A stretch of 30,953 nucleotides of DNA. It comes from Devosiaceae bacterium (GTDB taxonomy: Bacteria > Pseudomonadota > Alphaproteobacteria > Rhizobiales > Devosiaceae). Below the pieces are notes generated by a model. That model worked only from the letters and a program-made list of their open reading frames with translations. It did not search any database and was not told the DNA's origin. Shown here piece by piece: positions 8,296 through 16,804 of the stretch. The translations under genes and the position numbers were made by a program. The stretch is taken from positions 1 through 30,953 of the forward strand of contig JAKISW010000033.1 of assembly GCA_021648375.1 (NCBI GenBank). The letters run 5' to 3'. Numbering within the stretch: the first letter of the stretch is position 1; every line of letters begins with the position of its first letter.

Positions 8296-11187
8296 ATGTC
8301 GCTAGATAATTCACAATACTTCAATAACTCAAAAGATATGGGCACCCCGGCAATCAAGGGCGATGCTGATAAAAAGCAGATCAATCTTGTTATTGACGGG
8401 GTTGAGATCAGCGTTGCTGAGGGCACCTCAATAATGCGAGCGGCGCGAGAAATCGGGCGCAATATTCCAAAATTATGCGCTACCGATTCTCTTGAGGCAT
8501 TTGGCTCCTGCCGGCTTTGTCTGGTGGAAATAGAGGGGGCAAAAGGCACCCCGGCCTCGTGCACAACGCCAGTAAAAGAGGGTATGAAGGTCACTACCAA
8601 AACCCCAAGGCTGGAAAAAATAAGAAAAGGGGTGATGGAGCTTTATCTTTCCGATCACCCGCTGGAATGTCTGACCTGTGCAGTCAACGGGGATTGTGAA
8701 TTACAGGACGTTGCCGGAGAGGTCGGGGTTCGTCAGGTTCGCTATGGCTATAAGGGCGAAAATCATTTCGACCAACAAAGTGCTGACCCTGTTGACCAAT
8801 CCAATCCATATTTTCAGTTTGATGCCACCAAATGCATAGTTTGTTCACGCTGCGTAAGGGCCTGTGATGAAGTGCAGGGAACGCTGGCGCTGGCGGTGCA
8901 GGGGCGTGGATTTGGTTCGATCATCAGCGCCGGTCTTAAGGGGGAAGATTTCTTTGCCTCCGAATGTGTATCCTGCGGGGCCTGCGTCTCGGTATGCCCG
9001 ACAGCGGCTCTAGTCGAAACAGCCGTGGTTGAACATGGGGTTCCCACACGCTCTGTTGCCACCACCTGCGCCTATTGCGGGGTTGGCTGCTCGTTCATTG
9101 CTCAATTGCAGGGGGATGAAGTTATTCGCATGATCCCGGATAAAAACGGGGGGGCAAACGAGGGGCATTCTTGTGTCAAAGGGCGCTTTGCCTTTGGCTA
9201 TGCATCCCACAAAGACCGCATAACCACCCCGATGGTACGAGAAAAAACTACCGATCCGTGGCAACAAGTCAGCTGGGATGAAGCATTAGAATTTGCTGCC
9301 AAAGGTTTTATGAAAATCAAAGAAAAATATGGCAATGAGGCCATTGGAGGCATAACTTCATCACGCTGCACCAATGAAGAAGTGTTTGCGGTGCAAAAAA
9401 TGATCCGCGGCGCTTTTGGCTCTAACAATGTGGATACTTGTGCACGGGTTTGCCATGCGCCCACCGGGTATGGTTTAAAAACCACTTTTGGAACATCGGC
9501 TGGTACTCAGGATTTCAAATCGGTTGAAAAAACCGATGTGATTTTGCTGATTGGTGCCAATCCAACCGATGGGCATCCGGTTTTTGCCTCGCGAATGAAA
9601 AAACGCCTTCGGGAAGGGGCAAAACTTATCGTAATTGATCCGCGCCGGATCGATCTGGTGCGCTCGCCACTCATTGAAGCGCAATATCACATTCCTTTGC
9701 AGCCCGGCACCAATGTGGCGGTTTTGAACGCTTTTGCCCATGTGGCGCTCCATGAAAATCTGCTCGATAAAGATTTCATCAATGAGCGCTGCGATAATGA
9801 AGCCTTCGCCAATTGGAAAGAATTTATAGAGCTTCCCTCAAACTCGCCGCAGGCCCTGAGCAAAATCATCGGGGTTGAGGCAGATATTTTGACCAAGGCG
9901 GCAAGATTATTTGCCAGCGCCAAAAACGGAGCCATTTATTACGGACTTGGGGTAACCGAACATTCCCAAGGCTCAACAACCGTAATGGCGATGGCAAATC
10001 TGGCTATGGCGACGGGAAATATCGGACGCGAAGGGGTTGGGGTAAATCCTCTGCGCGGGCAAAACAATGTGCAGGGATCGTGCGATATGGGCTCGTTCCC
10101 CCATGAATTTTCCGGCTATCGCAGTGTTGAAGATGATCAGGCACGCGCTGAATTTGAGACGGATTGGGGCGTTCCCTTATCGTCAAAACCGGGCCTGCGT
10201 CTGCCCAACATGTTTGAGGGTGCTTTAAATGGCTCCTATCGCGGTATGTTCATTCAGGGTGAGGATATTGCCCAGTCAGACCCCAATACAAAACACGTAA
10301 CAGCCGCCCTTGAAGCGCTGGATTGTCTGGTGGTGCAGGATTTGTTTTTGAACGAAACTGCCGCCTATGCCCATGTGTTTTTGCCCGGAACTTCATTTTT
10401 GGAAAAGGATGGAACCTTTACCAATGCGGAGCGGCGGATAAACCGGGTGCGCCCGGCCATGAAAGAAAAGTGTAACATGGCCGAATGGGAAGTGGCGGCA
10501 GCATTGGCAACAAAGATGGGTTTTGCCATGCACTATGATAACAGCGCACAAATTATGGATGAAATCGCCCGTCTGACGCCCAGTTTTGAGCTGGTCAGCC
10601 ATGCCCGGCTCGATGAAGTCGGCTCCCTGCAATGGCCCGCCAATAATGATGCGCCGAACGGTACAGAAATCATGCATGCCGACGGCTTTGTTCGTGGCAA
10701 GGGTTTGTTTGTAATTACCGAATTTATTGCAACGACCGAGCGCAGTTCTCGCAAGTTTCCGCTTATTTTAACCACCGGGAGAATTTTGAGCCAATATAAT
10801 GTGGGTGCACAAACCCGGCGCACACAAAACAATAAATGGCATGAAGAAGATGTGCTGGAAATTCACCCCCATGATGCGGAACAGCGGGGCATAAATAACG
10901 GGGATATGATAGAAATCGCCTCGCGCATGGGCGATACAAGTATTCGCGCCGTGCTGAGCGAACGCATGTCGCCGGGCATCGTTTATACGACTTTCCACCA
11001 TCCCTTAAGCGGTACCAATGTAATCACCACCGAAAATTCTGACTGGGCGACTAATTGCCCCGAATATAAGGTGACGGCAGTACAGGTGAAACTGGTCAAT
11101 CAGCTTTCTGGCTGGCAGAATGAACAGCGCGAAATTGCCAAATCCCATTATAAACGCAGTTCTGACAAACCCGTCCCGGCTGAATAA
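8296..11187 (+). CDS. fdsA: NAD-dependent formate dehydrogenase alpha subunit (bis-MGD Mo enzyme, Cys type)
   Basis: The catalytic subunit that oxidises formate to CO2. The ATG at 8296 is chosen because AGGAG lies seven bases upstream (8284-8288); an earlier in-frame ATG at 8266 would overlap fdsB. From this start the protein has 963 residues. Cluster ligands in order are: [2Fe-2S] C61, C72, C75, C89; His-Cys cluster H121, C125, C128, C134; two ferredoxin clusters C180-C190 and C224-C234; and the molybdopterin-domain [4Fe-4S] C258, C261, C265, C293. The molybdenum ligand is cysteine (C386 in CARVCHAP, with the neighbouring H387), not selenocysteine. The bis-MGD domains follow (for example GREGVGVNPLRGQNN). 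The layout matches Rhodobacter capsulatus FdsA. Confidence 0.95.
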   Translation: MSLDNSQYFNNSKDMGTPAIKGDADKKQINLVIDGVEISVAEGTSIMRAAREIGRNIPKLCATDSLEAFGSCRLCLVEIEGAKGTPASCTTPVKEGMKVTTKTPRLEKIRKGVMELYLSDHPLECLTCAVNGDCELQDVAGEVGVRQVRYGYKGENHFDQQSADPVDQSNPYFQFDATKCIVCSRCVRACDEVQGTLALAVQGRGFGSIISAGLKGEDFFASECVSCGACVSVCPTAALVETAVVEHGVPTRSVATTCAYCGVGCSFIAQLQGDEVIRMIPDKNGGANEGHSCVKGRFAFGYASHKDRITTPMVREKTTDPWQQVSWDEALEFAAKGFMKIKEKYGNEAIGGITSSRCTNEEVFAVQKMIRGAFGSNNVDTCARVCHAPTGYGLKTTFGTSAGTQDFKSVEKTDVILLIGANPTDGHPVFASRMKKRLREGAKLIVIDPRRIDLVRSPLIEAQYHIPLQPGTNVAVLNAFAHVALHENLLDKDFINERCDNEAFANWKEFIELPSNSPQALSKIIGVEADILTKAARLFASAKNGAIYYGLGVTEHSQGSTTVMAMANLAMATGNIGREGVGVNPLRGQNNVQGSCDMGSFPHEFSGYRSVEDDQARAEFETDWGVPLSSKPGLRLPNMFEGALNGSYRGMFIQGEDIAQSDPNTKHVTAALEALDCLVVQDLFLNETAAYAHVFLPGTSFLEKDGTFTNAERRINRVRPAMKEKCNMAEWEVAAALATKMGFAMHYDNSAQIMDEIARLTPSFELVSHARLDEVGSLQWPANNDAPNGTEIMHADGFVRGKGLFVITEFIATTERSSRKFPLILTTGRILSQYNVGAQTRRTQNNKWHEEDVLEIHPHDAEQRGINNGDMIEIASRMGDTSIRAVLSERMSPGIVYTTFHHPLSGTNVITTENSDWATNCPEYKVTAVQVKLVNQLSGWQNEQREIAKSHYKRSSDKPVPAE

Positions 11188-12022
11188 TGAAACCAGAAGC
11201 AAATTGAGCAAGAAAAGCGACCCCAAAACCCTCTCGCCCAAAACCCTATCCCCAAAAGTTTCTGGCCGGATATTTTCTGGCACTGAAAGCGATATTGCAG
11301 GTGGGGAGAAAACTTGGCGTCTGGCAGACGAAGTGCCACTGGTATTGTTTTATAACAGCGAGCAGCTTGGGGTTATGATGATTACCCCGTCTGACTTTGA
11401 GGATTTTTGCATCGGTTTTTCCCTCACTCAAGGCATTGTAAAATCTTACCAGGATATTTTGGATATAAGGTTTGAAACCATAACCGAGGGCATGCTGGCA
11501 AATATCATTGTTGGAAAAGAAGCATTGAAAATCGCGCGCGAACGCAAACGCGCCATAACCGCCGGATCAAGCTGTGGCATATGTGGAGCGCAAACTTTGG
11601 CGGCGGTAATGCCGGTGCCGAAAAAAAACCACGGGCTGGTGGCCAAACCTTTTGCAATGTTAAAAGCCCTAAAGACCATTGATAAAGAGCAAATTCAAAA
11701 CAGTTTGAATTTTTCCACCCATGGGGCAGCATTGGCGGATAAAAATGGAAAAATAATGTTGCTGCGCGAAGATGTGGGGCGGCATAACGCGTTGGACAAA
11801 CTGGCCGGGGCAATGGCAAAAAAGGGCCTAAGCGGAACAAATGGTTTTTTGGTTTTAACCTGCAGGTTCTCGGTTGAAATGGCACAAAAAGCGGCAAGTA
11901 TTGGATTTTCGTCGGTGGCAACAATATCAGCGCCGACCGTTCTGGCCCTAAAAACCGCCAAACAAGCAGCAATGGAAGTGGCCACCCTTTCGGGGGATGA
12001 ATTGATGGTTTTTTATAAATAG
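11120..12022 (+). CDS. fdhD: Formate dehydrogenase accessory sulfurtransferase FdhD
   Basis: FdhD (also called FdsC in this operon type) moves sulfur from IscS to the molybdenum cofactor and is needed for formate dehydrogenase activity. The CxxC sulfur-carrier motif is SSCGICG. Other family blocks are DEVPLVLFYNSEQLG, DFEDFCIGFSLTQGIV, REDVGRHNALDKL and LTCRFSVEMAQKA. The start is uncertain. ATG at 11120 gives 300 residues but overlaps fdsA by 68 bases. TTG at 11204, just after the fdsA stop, would give 272 residues, nearer the usual size. The N-terminal region contains a small repeat (KTLSPKTLSPK) outside the conserved domain. Confidence 0.92.
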   Translation: MNSAKLPNPIINAVLTNPSRLNNETRSKLSKKSDPKTLSPKTLSPKVSGRIFSGTESDIAGGEKTWRLADEVPLVLFYNSEQLGVMMITPSDFEDFCIGFSLTQGIVKSYQDILDIRFETITEGMLANIIVGKEALKIARERKRAITAGSSCGICGAQTLAAVMPVPKKNHGLVAKPFAMLKALKTIDKEQIQNSLNFSTHGAALADKNGKIMLLREDVGRHNALDKLAGAMAKKGLSGTNGFLVLTCRFSVEMAQKAASIGFSSVATISAPTVLALKTAKQAAMEVATLSGDELMVFYK

Positions 12023-12033
12023 GCTTATTTAAC

Positions 12034-13194
12034 GTGGTTCAATTTTTTAGACTCAGGTGGTTTTTCCTCCTGTGCAATATTTTTTTCAGTGTTTTTTTCG
12101 GTATTTTCACATTTGCCTCCACCTCCATTGCCCACGAGGTGCAACCGGCAATCGTTGATCTTGCGTTTGCCGATAATGGCAGTTTTGAACTTTTAATTTC
12201 CCTTGACCTTGAAGTGGTGCTGGCCGTCAGCAAGCTCAAATCAAACTCTGAAACACCTGATTTTTATGAAAGTGAATATGCTCGCTTGCGTTCGCTTGGG
12301 GCTGAACAACTAAAAGAGGAATTCAACCTGCTTGCACAGGACTTTCTTGCCGGGTTCAGCCTTAGAAGCGACCAGGGGAAAGCAGATGTCACCATAATCG
12401 GGGTTGAAATACCCGAACCTGCCAGTATGGGTTTGATACGGACATCAATAATTTCTCTTGAAGGGAAAATGCCGCAAGGAGCTAAGAATTTTGTTTGGGA
12501 ATGGGAGGCAAATTTTGGTCCAAGCACAATTAATATTGCAGGTGATGGCGAAAATGAGGCTTATTCAGCATCTTTGCTTGAAGGGCAAAAAAGCGATGCA
12601 ACAGCAATCGAGGGCCCTCGCCAGCGCTCACTGGTGCAGATAATTCTCAACTATATCGGCATTGGATATGTGCACATTTTGCCCAAGGGGGTGGATCATA
12701 TTCTATTTGTTGTCGGGCTGTTTTTGCTTTCAAGCCGCCTGCATGCCCTGGTCTGGCAGATCAGCGCTTTTACTCTGGCCCACACCATAACTCTGGCCTT
12801 GGGAATGACCGGAATGGTGGCAGTTTCGGCCGCGATTGTTGAGCCACTTATTGCGCTTTCAATCGTTTATGTGTGTGTTGAAAATATTTTTACTCAAAAA
12901 TTAAGCCGTTGGCGACCAATTGTGGTTTTTGGTTTTGGCCTTTTGCACGGGCTGGGATTTGCCGGGGTGCTTAAAGAAATCGGACTGCCAGCAAATGAAT
13001 TTGTGGCCGGTTTAATTTCGTTCAATGTCGGGGTTGAATTGGGCCAGCTAAGCATAATCGCCATTTGCTTTCTTTTGGTGGGTTTCTGGTTCTCCAAAAA
13101 AGACTGGTATCGGGCCTATATAGTAATCCCCGGATCAATAGCCATTGGCTCTATCGGGGGCTGGTGGTTTGTTGAGCGAATATTTTTCGTATAG
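12034..13194 (+). CDS. HupE/UreJ-like membrane protein with periplasmic N-terminal domain
   Basis: A protein of 386 residues starting at GTG, 11 bases after fdhD. A strongly hydrophobic signal segment (about residues 8-32, ending in TSIAHE) is followed by a soluble, probably periplasmic domain to about residue 190. The C-terminal half has about six membrane segments with the HupE/UreJ type 2 signature: HILPKGVDHILFVVG, then FTLAHTITLALG, then LLHGLGFAG. Conserved His and Asp in the helices suggest metal (Ni/Co-like) transport in this superfamily, but the substrate is unknown. Its place at the end of the fds operon suggests a link to the molybdoenzyme or metal supply, though it may only be a neighbour. 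Confidence 0.8.
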   Translation: MVQFFRLRWFFLLCNIFFSVFFGIFTFASTSIAHEVQPAIVDLAFADNGSFELLISLDLEVVLAVSKLKSNSETPDFYESEYARLRSLGAEQLKEEFNLLAQDFLAGFSLRSDQGKADVTIIGVEIPEPASMGLIRTSIISLEGKMPQGAKNFVWEWEANFGPSTINIAGDGENEAYSASLLEGQKSDATAIEGPRQRSLVQIILNYIGIGYVHILPKGVDHILFVVGLFLLSSRLHALVWQISAFTLAHTITLALGMTGMVAVSAAIVEPLIALSIVYVCVENIFTQKLSRWRPIVVFGFGLLHGLGFAGVLKEIGLPANEFVAGLISFNVGVELGQLSIIAICFLLVGFWFSKKDWYRAYIVIPGSIAIGSIGGWWFVERIFFV

Positions 13195-13195
13195 A

Positions 13196-13239
13196 GCGTT
13201 TTCAGGATAAGTGTGCGCGGTTATCCGGTTCGAAAACGC
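13196..13239. repeat. Palindromic intergenic element between convergent operons
   Basis: Two nested inverted repeats: GCGTTTTC (13196-13203) pairs with GAAAACGC (13232-13239), and GGATAA (13205-13210) pairs with TTATCC (13221-13226). The pattern resembles a short palindromic repeat I recall as common between genes in Hyphomicrobiales. It lies directly after the HupE-like stop, 26 bases before the end of the opposing phoB gene, so its transcript could fold on either strand and act as a bidirectional terminator. No long T-tract follows on either side. Confidence 0.6.
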
Positions 13240-13265
13240 GATAAAACAAAAGCGTTCCAAATCAC

Positions 13266-13985
13266 TCACTCAAGGGAATAGCCGGTGCCGCGCACTGTCC
13301 TGATCAGGTTGGGCATATTTTTTTGTTTTAAGGATTTTCGCAAACGGGCAATATGCACATCAACGGTGCGGTAATCATAATCGCAATTTATGCCCCAGAC
13401 CTTATCGAGCAGAAGCGAACGGGTAAAAACCTGTTTTGGGTTTTCCATCAAAACCGCAAGCAAACGAAACTCAACCGGACCAAGTTTTATGGGCTTTTCA
13501 TTTCTAAAAACCTTGTGCTCAGAACTATTGAGCAGAAGATTATTGTGGCTCAATATCTCCCCAACGCGCGAAGGGCTGGTGCGCCGCAACATGGCGCGTA
13601 CCCGGGCCATCAACTCATTGATTGAATAGGGTTTGACCACATAATCATCAGCGCCGGTTTCAAGGCCACGAATACGATCAGCCTCTTCTCCACGAGCTGT
13701 AAGCATGATCAACGGAATTTTTTTTGTAGATTTTTTTGCCTTCAAATTGCGGCAAACCTCAATGCCCGAAATGGCTGGCAGCATCCAGTCCAATATTATT
13801 AAATCGGGCAAAATTTCGATTGCCATCTCCAGCCCCTGCTCGCCGCTTTGAGCTTTTTCAACGGTAAAACCAAGCGCCTCAAGATTATAACCTATCAGTT
13901 CCAACTGGGCTTCCTCGTCTTCAATCACCAGAATTTTTGCCCTTGAGAGGCTTTTGTTTTCAGGCATTTTTGGCACCCATGTCAT
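13266..13985 (-). CDS. phoB: Phosphate regulon response regulator PhoB
   Basis: An OmpR-type response regulator of 239 residues. The receiver domain has the acidic pair E22/D23, phospho-acceptor D66 (in LIILDWMLP), T96 and K118 (VVKPY). A winged-helix DNA-binding domain follows, with LGPVEFRLLAVLMENP and a C-terminal YDYRTVDVHIARLRKSL. When phosphorylated by PhoR it activates Pho-box promoters such as the one at 18876-18893. Its ATG overlaps the phoU stop by four bases (ATGA). A second in-frame ATG seven codons in (13967) is an alternative start nearer the family's usual N-terminus. Confidence 0.95.
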   Translation of the reverse strand: MTWVPKMPENKSLSRAKILVIEDEEAQLELIGYNLEALGFTVEKAQSGEQGLEMAIEILPDLIILDWMLPAISGIEVCRNLKAKKSTKKIPLIMLTARGEEADRIRGLETGADDYVVKPYSINELMARVRAMLRRTSPSRVGEILSHNNLLLNSSEHKVFRNEKPIKLGPVEFRLLAVLMENPKQVFTRSLLLDKVWGINCDYDYRTVDVHIARLRKSLKQKNMPNLIRTVRGTGYSLE

Positions 13986-14701
13986 TCATCTTCAAATTCC
14001 ACCATCATTGTGCTGGTTTTGTCACCCTTGGGGCGCCTATCGGCGGGGAAATTTCCCTCAACCAGATAATGGATCTGTTCGGCAATCTGCACCGTGTGAT
14101 CTCCACAGCGTTCGATATTTTTTGCAATAAACAACAAGTGCATACACGGGGAAATATTGCGCGGATCTTCCATCATATAGGTCAATAACTCGCGAAACAG
14201 AGAATTGTGCATCAGGTCTACTTCTTCGTCGCGCTGGCGAACATCTTCTGCCGCCATGCTGTCGCGATTAACAAACGCATTCAACACATCCACAATCATC
14301 TGGTGAACCATTTTATTCATGCGCACCAGAGTGTTGGCGGCAGAAGCAACGGGGGGGAACTTACTAAGAACGCTGGCCCGCTTGGCAATGTTTTTAGCAT
14401 AATCGCCAATGCGCTCCAGATTGGAGGCCGCCTTCATCACCGCAACAATAATTCTTAAATCTTCAGCCATGGGCTGGCGCAAAGCCAAAAGACGAACAGA
14501 CTTTTCGTTGATTTGTTGTTCAAGCTCATTGATACGTCGGTCGGTTTTTCTAACCTTTTTGCCCAGCGCAAGATCGCGCGAAACAACCGATTTGATGGCT
14601 TCGCTTAGCTGAGTTTCAACCAGACCGCCCATTTCAAGCAGCAGGTCTGTTACCTTTTCCAGATCCTTGTCAAAGGCATGCACAATATGAGTATTCGACA
14701 T
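13982..14701 (-). CDS. phoU: Phosphate signalling protein PhoU
   Basis: A protein of 239 residues, all helical, made of two PhoU repeats. Each repeat carries the metal-binding-type motif: RIGDYAKNIAKRA in the first half and RCGDHTVQIAEQI in the second. PhoU links the Pst transporter to PhoR and holds the regulon off when phosphate is plentiful. It lies three bases after pstB and overlaps phoB by four bases, as in the classical pst-phoU order. No anomalies seen. Confidence 0.95.
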   Translation of the reverse strand: MSNTHIVHAFDKDLEKVTDLLLEMGGLVETQLSEAIKSVVSRDLALGKKVRKTDRRINELEQQINEKSVRLLALRQPMAEDLRIIVAVMKAASNLERIGDYAKNIAKRASVLSKFPPVASAANTLVRMNKMVHQMIVDVLNAFVNRDSMAAEDVRQRDEEVDLMHNSLFRELLTYMMEDPRNISPCMHLLFIAKNIERCGDHTVQIAEQIHYLVEGNFPADRRPKGDKTSTMMVEFEDE

Positions 14702-14704
14702 TTT

Positions 14705-15520
14705 TTATCCTATTCGCCCGGTCACGTAATTTTTGGTTCGCTCGTCCTTGGGGGTGGTGAAGATGGTTTTTGTCTTACCATGTTCCACCAGTTCTCCCAG
14801 ATGAAAAAACGCAGTATATTGGGAGACACGCGCCGCCTGCTGCATGGAATGGGTGACGATAATAATCGTATAGTTCGTTTTTAATTCGTCAATCAACTCT
14901 TCGATTTTTGCGGTGGCGATTGGATCAAGAGCCGAGGCCGGCTCGTCCATCAGAATAATTTTTGGCTGGATGGCAATGGTGCGCGCAATGCACAATCTTT
15001 GTTGCTGACCGCCAGAAAGAGAGGTGCCCGGCTCATCCAACCGGTCGCATACCTCATCCCACAGGGCAGCTTTTTGCAGTGAGTTCTCAACCCGATCCGC
15101 AAGCTCGGTTTTGGAATTGGTCAAGCCATGAATGCGCAATCCATAGGCAACATTTTCAAATATGGATTTGGGGAAAGGATTGGGCTTTTGAAAGACCATG
15201 CCCACATGGGCGCGAAGGGCCACCACGTCCACACTGTTAGCATAAATATCTTGTCCTTCAATTTCGATGTTCCCCTCAATTTTACAGGTCGAAATCAGAT
15301 CATTCATGCGATTGATGCATTTAAGGAATGTGGTTTTGCCGCAGCCTGAAGGCCCGATTAACGAAGTGACCTGATTGGCTGGAAAATCCAAACTAATGTC
15401 AAACAAAGCCTGTTTGTTACCATAAAAAACATCAACATTTTTTGCGCTGACGATGGGGTTTTTGAAGTCGGATGCATTGCTCGTATCGGCGCGCATTTTT
15501 AAAGCCTGTTCCATTTTCAA
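14705..15520 (-). CDS. pstB: Phosphate ABC transporter ATP-binding protein PstB
   Basis: An ABC ATPase of 271 residues. Walker A is GPSGCGKTTFL, followed by the PstB-typical KCINRMNDL. The signature is LSGGQQQRLCIARTIA, Walker B is IILMDEPASALDP, and the switch histidine is in IIIVTHSMQQAARV. The protein ends TKNYVTGRIG, the usual PstB C-terminus. It powers high-affinity phosphate import through PstC and PstA. It sits nine bases after pstA and three bases before phoU. Confidence 0.96.
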   Translation of the reverse strand: MKMEQALKMRADTSNASDFKNPIVSAKNVDVFYGNKQALFDISLDFPANQVTSLIGPSGCGKTTFLKCINRMNDLISTCKIEGNIEIEGQDIYANSVDVVALRAHVGMVFQKPNPFPKSIFENVAYGLRIHGLTNSKTELADRVENSLQKAALWDEVCDRLDEPGTSLSGGQQQRLCIARTIAIQPKIILMDEPASALDPIATAKIEELIDELKTNYTIIIVTHSMQQAARVSQYTAFFHLGELVEHGKTKTIFTTPKDERTKNYVTGRIG

Positions 15521-15529
15521 ATTCCTTCA

Positions 15530-16804
15530 TTAAAAATTGTTTTTGCAAAACTTTTTTTGAAACTTTTGACGCAAAATAATTGCACTCAGATTCATGATTA
15601 TCAAAAACACCACCAATACGATGATCGCCGCAGAGGCCTTTTCCAGAAATGCCCTTTCGGGGCTATCGGCCCATAAAAAAATCTGTACGGGAAGCGCTGT
15701 GGCGGGTGAGAATATTGAATCTGGAACGTCAACGATAAAGGCGACCATTCCAATCATTAAAAGCGGCGCGGTTTCGCCTAGCGCCCGCGCCATGCCAATT
15801 ATCGCCCCGGTCAACATGGCAGGCATGGCAAGGGGTGTAACATGGTGAAATATTGTTTGGATCGGCGTTGCGCCAAGGCCAATGGCGGCGTGACGAATGG
15901 AGATAGGAACCGAGCGCAGTGCAGCGCGAGAGGCAATAATTATGGTGGGCAATGTCATCAACGCCAAAACCATTCCACCAACCAATGGGGAAGATCGGGG
16001 CAGGCCAAAACCATTGATGAAAATGGTCAGGCCCAAAATGCCAAATACAATCGAGGGGACTGCAGCCAAATTGGTGATATTTATTTCGACAAAATCACTC
16101 CAGCGGTTTTTGGCGACAAATTCCTCCAGATAAATGGCGCTCAATACGCCGATAGGAAATGAAATGGCCAGACAGATAAGAAGGCTCAACGCCGTGCCCA
16201 CAAGGGCGGAAAATATTCCAGCCAACTCGGGCTCGCGAGAATCTCCACCGGTGAAAAAGTTGAAATTAAACACGGTTTTAATGGCTTGAGCAGCTTTTAA
16301 TTCATTGACCCAGGCAACCGCTTCGCTGATCAGGCGACCGGCATTACCTTCAGGAGCCAGTTCAATGCTTCCCTTAAAAAACAAATCAACATCATCGGAT
16401 GCAATAAACCAAAGCCTTGCAGTGCTCCCGATCGTATCGGGATTTTTAAGCACATATTTTTTCAAGGTAAAAGGGGCTTCAATGCTCAAAAGATTATTGA
16501 GCTGGCGCTTTTGTGAACGCGAGGTGGCATCTGGAAATCTCTGGCGCAATGCAGATTTTATCAACCCGTCATAATCTGCCTCATCAAGATAATTTATATC
16601 GAAACCCTCTTGCAGCAAAGGAACATCAAGGGCAATGCGGGTCTGTTGCAGCGCTCCGGCCCCCATATTGGCAATTATGGCCAGCATCAAGACCAAAAAC
16701 CCCAATGCGAGAAAAATAGAAATGCGCCCAAACCATTTGAAAATGACTTCAAAACGGTGGCGCGTCGCAAGGTGTTTTGAGCGTACAGAAAAGTGCCTAT
16801 TCAT
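15530..16804 (-). CDS. pstA: Phosphate ABC transporter permease PstA (long form)
   Basis: A permease of 424 residues. A membrane segment at about residues 29-50 is followed by an extracytoplasmic domain of about 160 residues, then the BinB-dependent permease domain with five further helices. The EAA loop is seen near IRHAAIGLGATPIQTIFHHVTPLA. The N-terminal extension (DUF3333-like) is typical of alphaproteobacterial PstA; the E. coli protein is about 300 residues. It overlaps the end of pstC by eight bases. Confidence 0.93.
   Translation of the reverse strand: MNRHFSVRSKHLATRHRFEVIFKWFGRISIFLALGFLVLMLAIIANMGAGALQQTRIALDVPLLQEGFDINYLDEADYDGLIKSALRQRFPDATSRSQKRQLNNLLSIEAPFTLKKYVLKNPDTIGSTARLWFIASDDVDLFFKGSIELAPEGNAGRLISEAVAWVNELKAAQAIKTVFNFNFFTGGDSREPELAGIFSALVGTALSLLICLAISFPIGVLSAIYLEEFVAKNRWSDFVEINITNLAAVPSIVFGILGLTIFINGFGLPRSSPLVGGMVLALMTLPTIIIASRAALRSVPISIRHAAIGLGATPIQTIFHHVTPLAMPAMLTGAIIGMARALGETAPLLMIGMVAFIVDVPDSIFSPATALPVQIFLWADSPERAFLEKASAAIIVLVVFLIIMNLSAIILRQKFQKKFCKNNF

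Noticed and set aside
8296..11187. Selenocysteine-type formate dehydrogenase
   Set aside because: The molybdenum ligand codon is an ordinary cysteine (C386) and there is no in-frame TGA.
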